A stretch of DNA of 64,000 nucleotides from a virus. Made by a program: the position numbers and the translations under genes. Numbering within the stretch: the first letter of the stretch is position 1; every line of letters begins with the position of its first letter. The notes beneath the pieces are model-generated. The model searched no databases. It was not told the origin of the DNA and was given only the letters and a program-made list of their open reading frames with translations. Positions 16,952 through 25,804 of this stretch are shown piece after piece. The stretch covers positions 24,585 through 88,584 of IMG/VR virus record IMGVR_UViG_3300032236_000815; one strand, given 5' to 3'.

Positions 16952-16977
16952 AAAAAAGGACCCAAAGGTCCTTTTTT
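16952..16977. terminator. Bidirectional terminator
   Basis: An 11-bp stem (16952-16962 with 16967-16977) with loop CAAA is flanked by A- and T-runs, so it can serve both the plus-strand barrel gene and the minus-strand Nudix gene that ends beside it. Confidence 0.88.
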
Positions 16978-17425
16978 ATATTAAGTCTACTAAATCAAAT
17001 ACTGTTTGAAGTTTAGTACGTATTGTCTTAGAACTAAAACTATTACGCAACCCCTGATGCAACGGTTTAGGAGCTCTATCTATCGTAGCCCATGCCCATG
17101 CGATATGTTCGTCGCTTAATTCAGGTATAAATTCTTTATCTACTACACACAAGTATGTGTGAAAACTAAACACTTTATCATTACTAACAAAAGTTTCTAG
17201 TGGAAGTGTTTTAATTATTGTTGGAAGTGGCCCTATTTCTTCAACCATTTCTCTTTGAAGACCCTGCCACGGAGTTTCGCCTTGTATGTTTGTACCGCCT
17301 ACAAGCCCCCATGTTCCTTCATGCTTACCATGGGCTTTTTGTAATAACAAGAAACGTCGTGTAGACTTAGCGTAGAACAATGCTCCGCTACACACAATAC
17401 GATCTGTTATAGTTCTATTCTCCAT
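16976..17425 (-). CDS. Nudix hydrolase
   Basis: The product has 149 residues with a full Nudix box at residues 44-65 (G-x5-E-x7-REMVEEIG), so Mg-dependent hydrolysis of a nucleoside diphosphate linked to another moiety is expected. It overlaps the gp15 gene upstream by 19 nt and is the last gene of a minus-strand neck operon. T4 has a Nudix enzyme too (NudE), but at another location. Possible substrates are oxidised dNTPs, ADP-ribose or Ap(n)A; the sequence does not decide. Confidence 0.85.
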   Translation of the reverse strand: MENRTITDRIVCSGALFYAKSTRRFLLLQKAHGKHEGTWGLVGGTNIQGETPWQGLQREMVEEIGPLPTIIKTLPLETFVSNDKVFSFHTYLCVVDKEFIPELSDEHIAWAWATIDRAPKPLHQGLRNSFSSKTIRTKLQTVFDLVDLI

Positions 17426-18921
17426 TGGCCTATTTCGTACACTCCGTCAAAGCTCTTGTTCCATGAAATACCATTCCACAAATACTGAACTCCTGTGTAT
17501 ATATTCGTTTGCCATATCATTGTGTCTGGATACTGGCTAGCATTGAAGATAATATTCCATGCAGAGCCTGACCATTCTATAATATCGTTTGCACGAGCTA
17601 TTAAGTCTTCACCGCCTGTAGATTTCCATCCGTCTGCGCCATCTACATTACCAGTATCTCCAATGTCTTCTACTAACAAAAATCTTGTTCCAACAGCTGG
17701 AGTTGTCGTAGTTCCGTGATTTTGAGGATCTAATGGATTGTATGTTTGCGGATTAATGATAGCATCGATTGTGCCAGTACTGTTTGGGCGATAACTACCA
17801 GCGGCATTGTAATGAATACTATTATCTAGATTTCCTTGACTGTCTATACCTGTGTTTGAAACTAGTGTATCAGGATTCCAGTTAACATGTAATACACTAC
17901 TATCTACTGGGTCTATGGCAATAGTACCGATTACTTGGGATCCGTTCGGTTGTGTCAGATAAATTCTACTTGATCCAGCCATGTATTTTCCAGGATAATT
18001 AGAAAATGCTGTTTCCCAATCAACTACAGAACCGATCTTTGCAGGTGCTGGATCTAAATTTGGTTCTCTTGGATATGTTGTGCCACCAGCACTTAACAAA
18101 ACTACAGTCCCTTGATTAGCAGTTGGGCTAGCATACACTTCTATTTTATAATTAGTAATAGTTGTTACAACCACATCTATGAAATCGCCCATACTTGTAG
18201 TTTCAGGCATAGGATCTTGACCTAGCCCTTCAATATAAGTTCCGCTAGTAACAGATGTACTGTTAAGACTGGTAATAATTTTTGTAATAACACCAAGATG
18301 CTTAACCTTAACTGGAGGATTAATGTAAATCGGTGTTTTTAAAGTTAGTGTTGCAATTTCATTTGGGGTATCATTACCTACCGGTACTTGTCTACTAGAC
18401 CAATTTATATCATTAAGTTCTAAAACAGTTAAACTTGTCCAGTCGATATAGTTGTCAGTAGTTTGTAATTCTAAACTTGGATTGAACAATACTAAGATTT
18501 GTTCAAGTATTTGTAATTTTTGTTCAGTGCTAGAACTCCAGATATCAACTTTAAGGGTCAAATCAAATGGTGTTGGCATTAGACGTTCAATAGTATAATT
18601 TTTACCTTCACTAAAATCGTAAGAATTTGTATTAAGGTCAATTCCTCTTTCGCGTACATGTACTTTACCAACAAAACTTTGATCGCTTAGTCTGTCTCTA
18701 CTAAGTGCTAAACTTGTTACATACACAGCAATACGAGGCACGCTATTAACTTTGTTTTCGCTATTTTGTCTAATAATGCTAGCTACTTGTCTATCAGGAT
18801 CTCCATACATTACTGGAATACGATGTAATGTTCCGTCGCCGTATTTTACCACAAAGTTACTAAACACACGCACAACTTGTGTAATATATCTTCTAATTTG
18901 TCCATCGTAAAAAAATTGCAT
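17407..18921 (-). CDS. gp15: Proximal tail-sheath stabiliser (T4 gp15-like) with long C-terminal extension
   Basis: The product has 504 residues, against about 270 in T4. The first ~215 residues match gp15 in layout: FYDGQIRRYITQVVRVFSN, a RIPVMYGDP strand, PFDLTLKVDIWSSS...ILEQILVLFNPSLEL and INPPVK. The remaining ~290 residues are an addition rich in Thr, Gly and Asn, ending VQYLWNGISWNKSF. gp15 caps the sheath and tube and joins tail to head. It shares one base with the gp14 stop and overlaps the Nudix gene downstream. The extension probably projects from the neck. Confidence 0.85.
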   Translation of the reverse strand: MQFFYDGQIRRYITQVVRVFSNFVVKYGDGTLHRIPVMYGDPDRQVASIIRQNSENKVNSVPRIAVYVTSLALSRDRLSDQSFVGKVHVRERGIDLNTNSYDFSEGKNYTIERLMPTPFDLTLKVDIWSSSTEQKLQILEQILVLFNPSLELQTTDNYIDWTSLTVLELNDINWSSRQVPVGNDTPNEIATLTLKTPIYINPPVKVKHLGVITKIITSLNSTSVTSGTYIEGLGQDPMPETTSMGDFIDVVVTTITNYKIEVYASPTANQGTVVLLSAGGTTYPREPNLDPAPAKIGSVVDWETAFSNYPGKYMAGSSRIYLTQPNGSQVIGTIAIDPVDSSVLHVNWNPDTLVSNTGIDSQGNLDNSIHYNAAGSYRPNSTGTIDAIINPQTYNPLDPQNHGTTTTPAVGTRFLLVEDIGDTGNVDGADGWKSTGGEDLIARANDIIEWSGSAWNIIFNASQYPDTMIWQTNIYTGVQYLWNGISWNKSFDGVYEIGQWRIEL

Positions 18922-20498
18922 TAGAAATCCGCCTTAGGTCTAAGTACTTTAGAAATGCTCTGTCTTTGAGCTTCTCTAATATTGTATAATGTTACACTCC
19001 ATTGACCTGCTAGTGGTATAACTTGTTGTCCGCCTGCAATATCTACTAAATTGCCTTGTCGTTGTACATCAGATACTGGATTGGCAGCAGGAGTATCAGG
19101 TACTGGATTACTTGACAATGGAGGTATAGTTCCTGCACCTGTAGTTGAGGTTGGACTGGTAATTATAGGTAAATTAATTTGAATACAATTAGTAGTTATA
19201 CCAGCCGGACTAACATACGTGTAACTAGTTAATAATCCTGTATGCTCACTAACAACATAATCAAGCATAGTTGTATCTTGTTTTAATACCACATATAATC
19301 CAGTAGTATTGAAAGGAATCTTTGTACGAACGACAGTCGCATTTGCTGTCAACGTAACAACATCACTAGCAACAGCATCGTTATAAGTCCAGTTAGTATT
19401 GTTAATGAATCCAGTTTTTAATGTAGCTCTAGAATCGTTATTAGTCATACTCATGCGTACAGCATCTTCAACAGCAATCCATGCATTAGACGTACCATCA
19501 AATCTAAAAAGTCTGTTAGGTAAAAAATCTGTTCTTAAGAAAAAATCATCTGCTTGCGGACTCATGGGAAATTGTATTCCAAATCCAAAATCGTAACCGT
19601 TTGATGGATAACCGTCGCCTAACAAATAACCAGTGTATCCAGTGCGTTGTGGGACAGCATTAACACTACTTGCATGTAATTTATTAGAAACATTACTGGC
19701 TAATAAATCAGTTTCATCAGCAGTTTTAAGTAAAGGTTTACCTGTATTTGGATCTGCTGCCAAGGTATAAAACTGACGTGTTTCATAACCACTATAAGGT
19801 GCATCAGCTTCTGCTTGTGCTACTACTTGATCATTAATAGTCAATTCTTGATTATATGTACTCAATAAATCTTTAAGTGTTGTGCCATCTGTCATTGGAT
19901 CGCCATTCGCATCCAATGCAGGTTTATTAAAGATATCGGCAAACTGTTGATTGTCAGTTACCTTCTTAAGTTTTAATCTATACAAGTGTGGAAACCATGT
20001 TACACTAAAACCTTCGCTAGCACGACCCACATCCTCAATTACATAATATCGCGGTAATGCCATGTCAAAGTCGTTAAGTGCAAAGTCGTCGCGTAAATGC
20101 GGCAACTCTAATACATCGCCGCTTATAGGTTTACGGCCTATATATTTTATAAAATCATTAATATGTACAGTCATGTACAATGTATCGTTATCAATAAACA
20201 ATCCAAATTGACTTAGATTAAAATCAATATTTTGTACATTATACATTCCACGAATACGGTAAATTTCTTGGTCGTATTTTCTATCTCTATTTTCAAGAAA
20301 TAACAAATCTTGGATATTTGTAGGACTTAAGGTTTGATGAGGCTGATCTGCTGTTGCGTTTGCAGAAGCCGTAGTAGCACCTAGATACTTGTGTACATAC
20401 ACATCAGTACCGCCCGCTTGGAACATCTCGCTGGCTTGACGATCTATGAATTTATAGTCGTTGCCTTTTTCTGGTTTGTATAAGGATAATCGTGGCAT
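18921..20498 (-). CDS. gp14: Neck protein gp14-like
   Basis: The product has 525 residues, twice T4 gp14 (256). The N-terminal half follows the gp14 pattern: an AGGTDVYVHKYLG segment, NIQDLLFLENRDRKYD, FGLFIDNDTLYMTV, ISGDVLELPHLRD and YVIEDVGRASEGFS...RLKLKKV. The C-terminal half is an Asp/Thr/Ser/Asn-rich addition. It functions in the neck ring that joins head and tail. The ATG is preceded by GATAAATA on the minus strand with only 5 nt in between and no SD, so the late mRNA may be leaderless. It is divergent from gp13. Confidence 0.85.
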   Translation of the reverse strand: MPRLSLYKPEKGNDYKFIDRQASEMFQAGGTDVYVHKYLGATTASANATADQPHQTLSPTNIQDLLFLENRDRKYDQEIYRIRGMYNVQNIDFNLSQFGLFIDNDTLYMTVHINDFIKYIGRKPISGDVLELPHLRDDFALNDFDMALPRYYVIEDVGRASEGFSVTWFPHLYRLKLKKVTDNQQFADIFNKPALDANGDPMTDGTTLKDLLSTYNQELTINDQVVAQAEADAPYSGYETRQFYTLAADPNTGKPLLKTADETDLLASNVSNKLHASSVNAVPQRTGYTGYLLGDGYPSNGYDFGFGIQFPMSPQADDFFLRTDFLPNRLFRFDGTSNAWIAVEDAVRMSMTNNDSRATLKTGFINNTNWTYNDAVASDVVTLTANATVVRTKIPFNTTGLYVVLKQDTTMLDYVVSEHTGLLTSYTYVSPAGITTNCIQINLPIITSPTSTTGAGTIPPLSSNPVPDTPAANPVSDVQRQGNLVDIAGGQQVIPLAGQWSVTLYNIREAQRQSISKVLRPKADF

Positions 20499-20503
20499 AA
20501 TGA

Positions 20504-20523
20504 TATTTATCGTTAGCTAAATA
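20504..20523. promoter_or_regulatory. Divergent late-promoter pair between gp14 and gp13
   Basis: On the minus strand GATAAATA (20504-20511) faces gp14, 5 nt from its ATG. On the plus strand GCTAAATA (20516-20523) faces gp13, 17 nt before its ATG with SD aaggaga. The two octamers are 4 bp apart, so the polymerases would compete for the site. Confidence 0.6.
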
Positions 20524-20540
20524 TGTAAGGAGAGTAAAAA

Positions 20541-21326
20541 ATGGATGATCTAGCACCTTCAAATCAGTCAAATTCAACAACAGAACGTAACAAAGTCTTT
20601 GACTATGTTCGCGATATGCTGGGCAACGGCATGGTAGATGTTGAACTAGATCCTAACCACTACGAAACAGCCCTTGATAGAGCACTAAATCGCTACCGTC
20701 AAAAGAGCCCAAATGCTGTTGAAGAAAGTTACTTATTTTTGGAATTAATCCAGGATCAAAATGAATACAGATTGCCAGATGAAGTTATCACAGTCCGTCA
20801 AGTTTTTCGTAGAGCTATTGGCTCAAGAAGTGGTATGGGTGCGGGCGGTACTTTATTTGAACCGTTTAACTTAGCCTATACTAACACTTATATGATGTCG
20901 GGTAGCATGATGGGCGGGTTGGCAACATACGATGCGTTTGCTGGATATCAAAAATTAGTAGGACGTATGTTCGGTAGTTATATTGAATTTTTATGGAAAC
21001 CTACTAGCCACTTGCTAGATATTTTACAACGTCCATTTGCTCAGGGCGAGCAGATTCTTGTACAAAGTTATAACTATCGTCCGGACTGGGTATTGCTACA
21101 AGATTACCAAGCTAAACAATGGTTACGTGACTACACTCTAGCAGTTTGTAAATCAATGTTGGCACAAGCACGTAGCAAATTTGGCTCTATCGCAGGCCCT
21201 GGATCACCTATAACATTAAACGGTGACAAATTGGCAGCTGAAGCTAAAGAAGAATTTGAGCGTCTTGATAAAGAAATCGACACTTACGTTGCTGGCGGCA
21301 CCGGTTATTACTTTATAACTGGCTAA
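20541..21326 (+). CDS. gp13: Neck protein gp13-like
   Basis: The product has 261 residues (T4 gp13 has 309). It shows the gp13 layout: MVDVELDPNHYETALDRALNRY near the start, EYRLPDEVITVRQVFRR, a glycine-rich central loop, and the terminal block KQWLRDYTLAVCKSMLAQARSKFG...LNGDKLAAEAKEEFERL. gp13 and gp14 complete the filled head before tail joining. SD aaggaga. It is encoded on the opposite strand to gp14 and gp15, whereas T4 has 13-14-15 in one direction. Confidence 0.9.
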   Translation: MDDLAPSNQSNSTTERNKVFDYVRDMLGNGMVDVELDPNHYETALDRALNRYRQKSPNAVEESYLFLELIQDQNEYRLPDEVITVRQVFRRAIGSRSGMGAGGTLFEPFNLAYTNTYMMSGSMMGGLATYDAFAGYQKLVGRMFGSYIEFLWKPTSHLLDILQRPFAQGEQILVQSYNYRPDWVLLQDYQAKQWLRDYTLAVCKSMLAQARSKFGSIAGPGSPITLNGDKLAAEAKEEFERLDKEIDTYVAGGTGYYFITG

Positions 21327-21334
21327 GAAAAGTC

Positions 21335-21363
21335 TTGCTCTTGTAATAAAACTGTTATATACT
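21335..21363 (+). promoter_or_regulatory. Candidate sigma-70 promoter for dNMP kinase
   Basis: TTGCTC, a 17-bp spacer and TATACT lie upstream of the ATG at 21385, which has SD acggagg. The -10 is close to consensus and the -35 is weak. This fits an early or middle gene embedded among late genes. Confidence 0.5.
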
Positions 21364-21384
21364 AGCGTTACTTACGGAGGCGCT

Positions 21385-22089
21385 ATGATTATAGGTGTGT
21401 GCGGTTTTATTGGTTCTGGCAAAGATACTATTGCCGATTACTTAACTAACTTTCACGGATTTCGACGAGAATCTTTTGCTAACAGTTTGAAAGATGCTGT
21501 AGCGCAAGTGTTTGGTTGGGACAGAGTTATGTTAGAAGGGCGTACAAAAGAAGCTCGAGAATGGCGTGAACAGGTAGATCCGTGGTGGTCAGAGCGTTTA
21601 GATATGCCTAATTTAACTCCTAGATGGATCTTACAGTACTGGGGCACAGAAGTATGTCGTAAGGCATTCCATGATGATATATGGATTGCTAGTTTAGAAA
21701 ATAAACTCCGTAATAGTAAAGACGATATTGTTATTAGCGATTGCCGTTTTCCTAACGAAATTAAATCAATCAAATCTGCCGGTGGCATGGTAATTCGTGT
21801 AGTACGTGGCCCTGAACCCGCATGGTACAAAGACGCCGCTGATATGAATGCCGGCGATCGCTGTTTAAATTACGCATTGGCTAAAAGCCGTATGTCTGCT
21901 CTAGGAATTCATGCTAGTGAAACAGCATGGGTTGGAACTAAGTTTGATGCTATCATGGATAATAATAGCACTATTGACGATTTATACAAACAAGTGCAAG
22001 CACTTATAAGTCTGGAACAAGATCCCCTTGACGCCATGTCACGCCATCTTTGTGAAGAATCCGCTGACAGTTTGAACACACAGTCTTAA
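21385..22089 (+). CDS. gp1: Deoxynucleoside monophosphate kinase (T4 gp1-like)
   Basis: The product has 234 residues. P-loop GFIGSGKDT is at residues 7-15, then FANSLKDAVAQVFGWDRVMLEG and RWILQYWGTEVCR, the signature of phage dNMP kinases that phosphorylate dTMP, dGMP and modified dCMP. It belongs to dNTP supply. It has its own candidate promoter and an SD. Its last 86 nt overlap the oppositely oriented HNH-like gene. Confidence 0.9.
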   Translation: MIIGVCGFIGSGKDTIADYLTNFHGFRRESFANSLKDAVAQVFGWDRVMLEGRTKEAREWREQVDPWWSERLDMPNLTPRWILQYWGTEVCRKAFHDDIWIASLENKLRNSKDDIVISDCRFPNEIKSIKSAGGMVIRVVRGPEPAWYKDAADMNAGDRCLNYALAKSRMSALGIHASETAWVGTKFDAIMDNNSTIDDLYKQVQALISLEQDPLDAMSRHLCEESADSLNTQS

Positions 22090-22330
22090 GATTAGTATGG
22101 CGGCAGTTATTTAAATTGCCGTCCATATGAAACACATTAAACACTTCTTTATGCGGGCTTCTAAACCCGCATTTATCGCATGTGTTTTTCATTTTATAAC
22201 CTGCACTAGCCCATCGCGGCTCTTTTACACCGCGAATACATAGCCCACACTGACTTCTATAGTAAGGTTTTCCTTCTTTATAGTAATTTACAGCAACGGG
22301 CCCACGTCCGCATAAACACAAAGGTCTCAT
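22004..22330 (-). CDS. HNH-endonuclease-like zinc protein
   Basis: The product has 108 residues and is Cys-rich: CLCGRG and CGLCIRG near the start, CDKCGF in the middle, and FHMDGNLNNCRHTNLKTVCSNC as the HNH-like core with H-x-N and zinc cysteines. Such small genes occur widely in T4-like phages as free-standing HNH proteins. It lies antisense to the 3' end of dNMP kinase (86-nt overlap). CTTAAATA lies 4 nt before the ATG and there is no SD. Nuclease activity is inferred; it may be a homing-type or degenerate enzyme. Confidence 0.7.
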   Translation of the reverse strand: MRPLCLCGRGPVAVNYYKEGKPYYRSQCGLCIRGVKEPRWASAGYKMKNTCDKCGFRSPHKEVFNVFHMDGNLNNCRHTNLKTVCSNCQRILHKDGVTWRQGDLVPDL

Positions 22331-22334
22331 ATTT

Positions 22335-22342
22335 TATTTAAG
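22335..22342 (-). promoter_or_regulatory. Candidate late promoter (CTTAAATA) at the HNH start
   Basis: On the minus strand the octamer ends 4 nt before the ATG at 22330, so transcription would begin at about the start codon. Confidence 0.4.
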
Positions 22343-22394
22343 CCTTTTTAGAGCCTTTTCGGATGCTTATATAAGCGTTGTTTTTCCAAAATAC

Positions 22395-22402
22395 CATAAA
22401 TA
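22395..22402 (+). promoter_or_regulatory. Candidate late promoter (CATAAATA) for the sheath gene
   Basis: It lies 32 nt before the ATG at 22435, followed by SD ggaga. One base differs from TATAAATA, with conventional leader spacing. Confidence 0.6.
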
Positions 22403-22434
22403 CATTAAGAACATGTACTCATGGAGATAACACA

Positions 22435-25400
22435 ATGGCTCAATTAAGTTCACCAGGAATTAGCGTAACAGTCGTAGACGAATCGTTCTACACACCGGCA
22501 GCTCCTGGAACCGTACCCCTTATTATAGTTGCTTCTCAAGAAAATAAGAGCAACAGTGCTGGAACAGGAACAGCACCAGGAACACTAAAAGCAAACGCTG
22601 GTAAAGTATATCTACTAACTAGCCAAGCAGATTTAGGCGCAACATTTGGAGTTCCATACTTCCAAACTGATGCAGAAAATAACCCAGTACACGCTGGCGA
22701 ATTAAACGAATATGGTCTAGAGGCGGCTTACAGCTTCTTAGGAGTAAGCAATCGTGCATACGTTGTACGTGCTGACTTAGATACTAAGCAACTTATTGCT
22801 AGAACAAGTGCTCCAACAAGTCCTCCAGCAGATGGTACTTTCTGGTTTGATACAGCAGATACACATTTTGGTGTATTTGAATGGAATAGTGCATCAGCAA
22901 CTACAACAGGCGGTCAAATTTTTACTGACCAAGGAACAGCTGGTAGCCTAAACGTTATTACAAATATTGCGTATGTCAATAACAGTACATACGCTCCGTT
23001 ACCAAGTTACGGAAAAATTGGCGACTATGCAGTTGTTTCAGTAACTAACTGGAACAAGTTATGGTTCAAGAAATATCAAACTAATACATCTGCAGGTACA
23101 TGGGTTGAAGTAGGTACTTCAAACTGGGCCGCAAGTTGGCCAACAATCACAGCCGCTGCCGCTCCAAGTAGCATTAGCACTGGCGACACATTGATTATTA
23201 ATGGTACAACAGTTACTGGTGTAAACACAGTTAGCGCATTAGCAACTGCTATTACTACAGCATTGTCAAGCAGTGGTATTACTGCCGCAGTTATTAACGG
23301 TTACTTACAGATTTATTCAAACGGTACTGCTAGCTACAATTCACACGTAGCAGGTAGCTTAACTGTTTCTGGTACTTTAACAGGAACTGTAAATGCTCCA
23401 GGTGTACTAGGTCTTGTATCTGGTTCATATCTATGCCCAGCACTAACAGTTAGTCCACACTATCAAGTTCCGTTGTACGGCTACTACGACCAAAGTGGTT
23501 ACATCGGTGGCAACCCAACTGGTTCAATTTGGGTTAAGACTACAAGTATTAACTTGGGTGCAAACTGGTTTATTAAGAAATACAATGCGGCTTCTAGCAC
23601 ATGGATTTTACAATCAGCTCAGTTATTTGCAAACAACCAATCAGCATTAGCTGTATTAGACCCAACAGGCGGCGGACAAAACTTGCCAGTTGGTGCAGTT
23701 TATGTAAAATACAATGATGCAGAAAGTGCAACTCCATTGGCTAACTTTAAGATTTATGGACGTACTGGAACTGGTGCTACTAATATTGTATCTAATATTA
23801 TTGGTGCAAGCACCTTTGGTACTGCTACTAACACATTTACAATTAGCCAAAGCGTTCCAGGGTCAAGTACATTAACTAGTCCAATAACTGTAACATTTAA
23901 TACAACTGGCGTAGCTTTAAGCGATGCTCAAGCACTATTAACTGCGTTCACATCTGTAGTAACTGACCCAAATGTTACTGCTAGTCTAAACACAGTATCA
24001 AATACAATCACAATCACACACGTGGGCGGTGGAGATATTCGTTTAGTAGACGGTACAAATACTCCGTTGAGCAAGATTTTCTCAACAAGTACAACAGCTA
24101 ACTACTACTTAGATCCAACTGGTGTATCTAATCACTACATTGCTACTCAGTGGGCCGCAACAGTTAATGGTTCAGGCTTTGCAGTTGCTAGCTTAACACC
24201 TCCAACTAATACTCCAACAGATGGTACATTATGGTATGACAACAATTTAGAAGATGTTGATATCATGGTACACAACGGCACACACTGGGTTGGTTATTTA
24301 AACTATACTCAGAACCAAGCAGGTGGCACAACAACAGATCCAATGGGTCCAATTACTAGTGCTACACAACCAACAACACAAAGCGATGGTACTCCATTAG
24401 CTAACGGTGACTTATGGATCGACACTAGCGATATTGAAAACTATCCAATCATCCACAAGTACAACTACTTGACTAAGAAGTGGGTTGTAATTGATAACAC
24501 TGACCAAGTAACAGGTAACGGTGTTTTATTTGCGGATGCTCGCTGGTCTAATAACAGTACAAGCAATCAGATTCAAACTGGTGCAGGTACTCCTGATTCT
24601 ATCGTGTCATTGCTTTCAAGCGATTACTTAGACTTTGATGCTCCAGATCCTGCACTATATCCAAAAGGTATGTTGCTATGGAACTTACGCCGTTCAGGAT
24701 TTAACGTTAAGCGTTATGTAGTTAACCATGTTGATACAACAGCATTTAACGTTCGCAAGAGCAACGAAATTCAAACTAACTACTATCCAGATCGTTGGGT
24801 AACAGATGCTCCTAACGATGTTATGGGTGTTGGACAATTTGGACGTAAAGCTCAACGTGCTGTAGTATTAAAAGCACTAAACGCATTGATCCAAGGTAAT
24901 CAAAATATTCGTCAACCTGACACAGTTATCTATAACTTGTTAAGTTGCCCAGGATACTTAGAAACAGTTAGCGAACTAATTGGTCTAAACACTGACAACG
25001 GACAAACAGCGTTTATCGTTGCAGACAGTCCAGCTCGTTTAACACCAGATGCTACAACATTAAGCAACTGGGGTAATAACACAATGGGCGCGGCAGTTGA
25101 CGGTCAAGACGGTTTAATTGCTACAGATCCATACACAGCAGTTTACTATCCATGGGGTTATACAACAGACTTGTTAGGTAATAACATTGTTGTTCCTCCA
25201 AGTCACATTATGTTACGTACAATCGCTCTAAGCGATAACGTTTCTTATCCATGGTTTGCACCAGCTGGTGTACGTCGTGGCGGTGTAACAAATGCAAGTA
25301 GCGTAGGTTATGTAGACGGACAAACTGGCGAGTTCCGAACAGTTGCATTGAACGTTGGACAACGTGACACTTTAGCCGCAATCCATGTAAACCCAATTAC

Positions 25401-25791
25401 ATACATTGCAGGTACAGGTTTAGTATGCTACGGACAGAAGACACGTCAGTTAATTGCTAGCTCATTGGATCGTATCAACGTTGCACGTCTAGTAATTTAC
25501 TTACGTTATCAATTGAATCAATTGGCTAAACCATTTGTGTTTGAACCAAACGATACAATTACACGTAACGAAATGAAACAACAAGTTGAAAAACTATTGT
25601 TAGAATTGACGGCAGAACGTGCATTGTATGACTACCTTGTAGTTTGTGATACAAGCAACAATACACCAAGCAGAATCGACAGAAATGAACTTTATGTTGA
25701 CATTGCTATTGAACCAGTTAAAGCAGTTGAATTCATTTACATTCCACTACGCTTAGAAAATACTGGCGCAATCAAAGGCCTTGGAAAATAA
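22435..25791 (+). CDS. gp18: Tail sheath protein gp18-like, greatly enlarged
   Basis: The ATG at 22435 is chosen (SD ggagat, N-terminus MAQLSSPGISVTVVD typical of gp18) over an in-frame start 57 nt upstream. The product has 1118 residues, against 659 in T4. The N-terminal ~130 and C-terminal ~400 residues carry the conserved sheath folds (RNEMKQQVEKLLLELTAERAL, VVCDTSNNT, DIAIEPVKAVEFI). The insert between them contains about five copies of a Trp/Tyr motif of the type DGTFWFDT...W, at about 22830, 23515, 23690, 24215 and 24400. These probably form domains decorating the outside of the contractile sheath. Confidence 0.92.
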   Translation: MAQLSSPGISVTVVDESFYTPAAPGTVPLIIVASQENKSNSAGTGTAPGTLKANAGKVYLLTSQADLGATFGVPYFQTDAENNPVHAGELNEYGLEAAYSFLGVSNRAYVVRADLDTKQLIARTSAPTSPPADGTFWFDTADTHFGVFEWNSASATTTGGQIFTDQGTAGSLNVITNIAYVNNSTYAPLPSYGKIGDYAVVSVTNWNKLWFKKYQTNTSAGTWVEVGTSNWAASWPTITAAAAPSSISTGDTLIINGTTVTGVNTVSALATAITTALSSSGITAAVINGYLQIYSNGTASYNSHVAGSLTVSGTLTGTVNAPGVLGLVSGSYLCPALTVSPHYQVPLYGYYDQSGYIGGNPTGSIWVKTTSINLGANWFIKKYNAASSTWILQSAQLFANNQSALAVLDPTGGGQNLPVGAVYVKYNDAESATPLANFKIYGRTGTGATNIVSNIIGASTFGTATNTFTISQSVPGSSTLTSPITVTFNTTGVALSDAQALLTAFTSVVTDPNVTASLNTVSNTITITHVGGGDIRLVDGTNTPLSKIFSTSTTANYYLDPTGVSNHYIATQWAATVNGSGFAVASLTPPTNTPTDGTLWYDNNLEDVDIMVHNGTHWVGYLNYTQNQAGGTTTDPMGPITSATQPTTQSDGTPLANGDLWIDTSDIENYPIIHKYNYLTKKWVVIDNTDQVTGNGVLFADARWSNNSTSNQIQTGAGTPDSIVSLLSSDYLDFDAPDPALYPKGMLLWNLRRSGFNVKRYVVNHVDTTAFNVRKSNEIQTNYYPDRWVTDAPNDVMGVGQFGRKAQRAVVLKALNALIQGNQNIRQPDTVIYNLLSCPGYLETVSELIGLNTDNGQTAFIVADSPARLTPDATTLSNWGNNTMGAAVDGQDGLIATDPYTAVYYPWGYTTDLLGNNIVVPPSHIMLRTIALSDNVSYPWFAPAGVRRGGVTNASSVGYVDGQTGEFRTVALNVGQRDTLAAIHVNPITYIAGTGLVCYGQKTRQLIASSLDRINVARLVIYLRYQLNQLAKPFVFEPNDTITRNEMKQQVEKLLLELTAERALYDYLVVCDTSNNTPSRIDRNELYVDIAIEPVKAVEFIYIPLRLENTGAIKGLGK

Positions 25792-25804
25792 TTAGGAGAA
25801 TACA

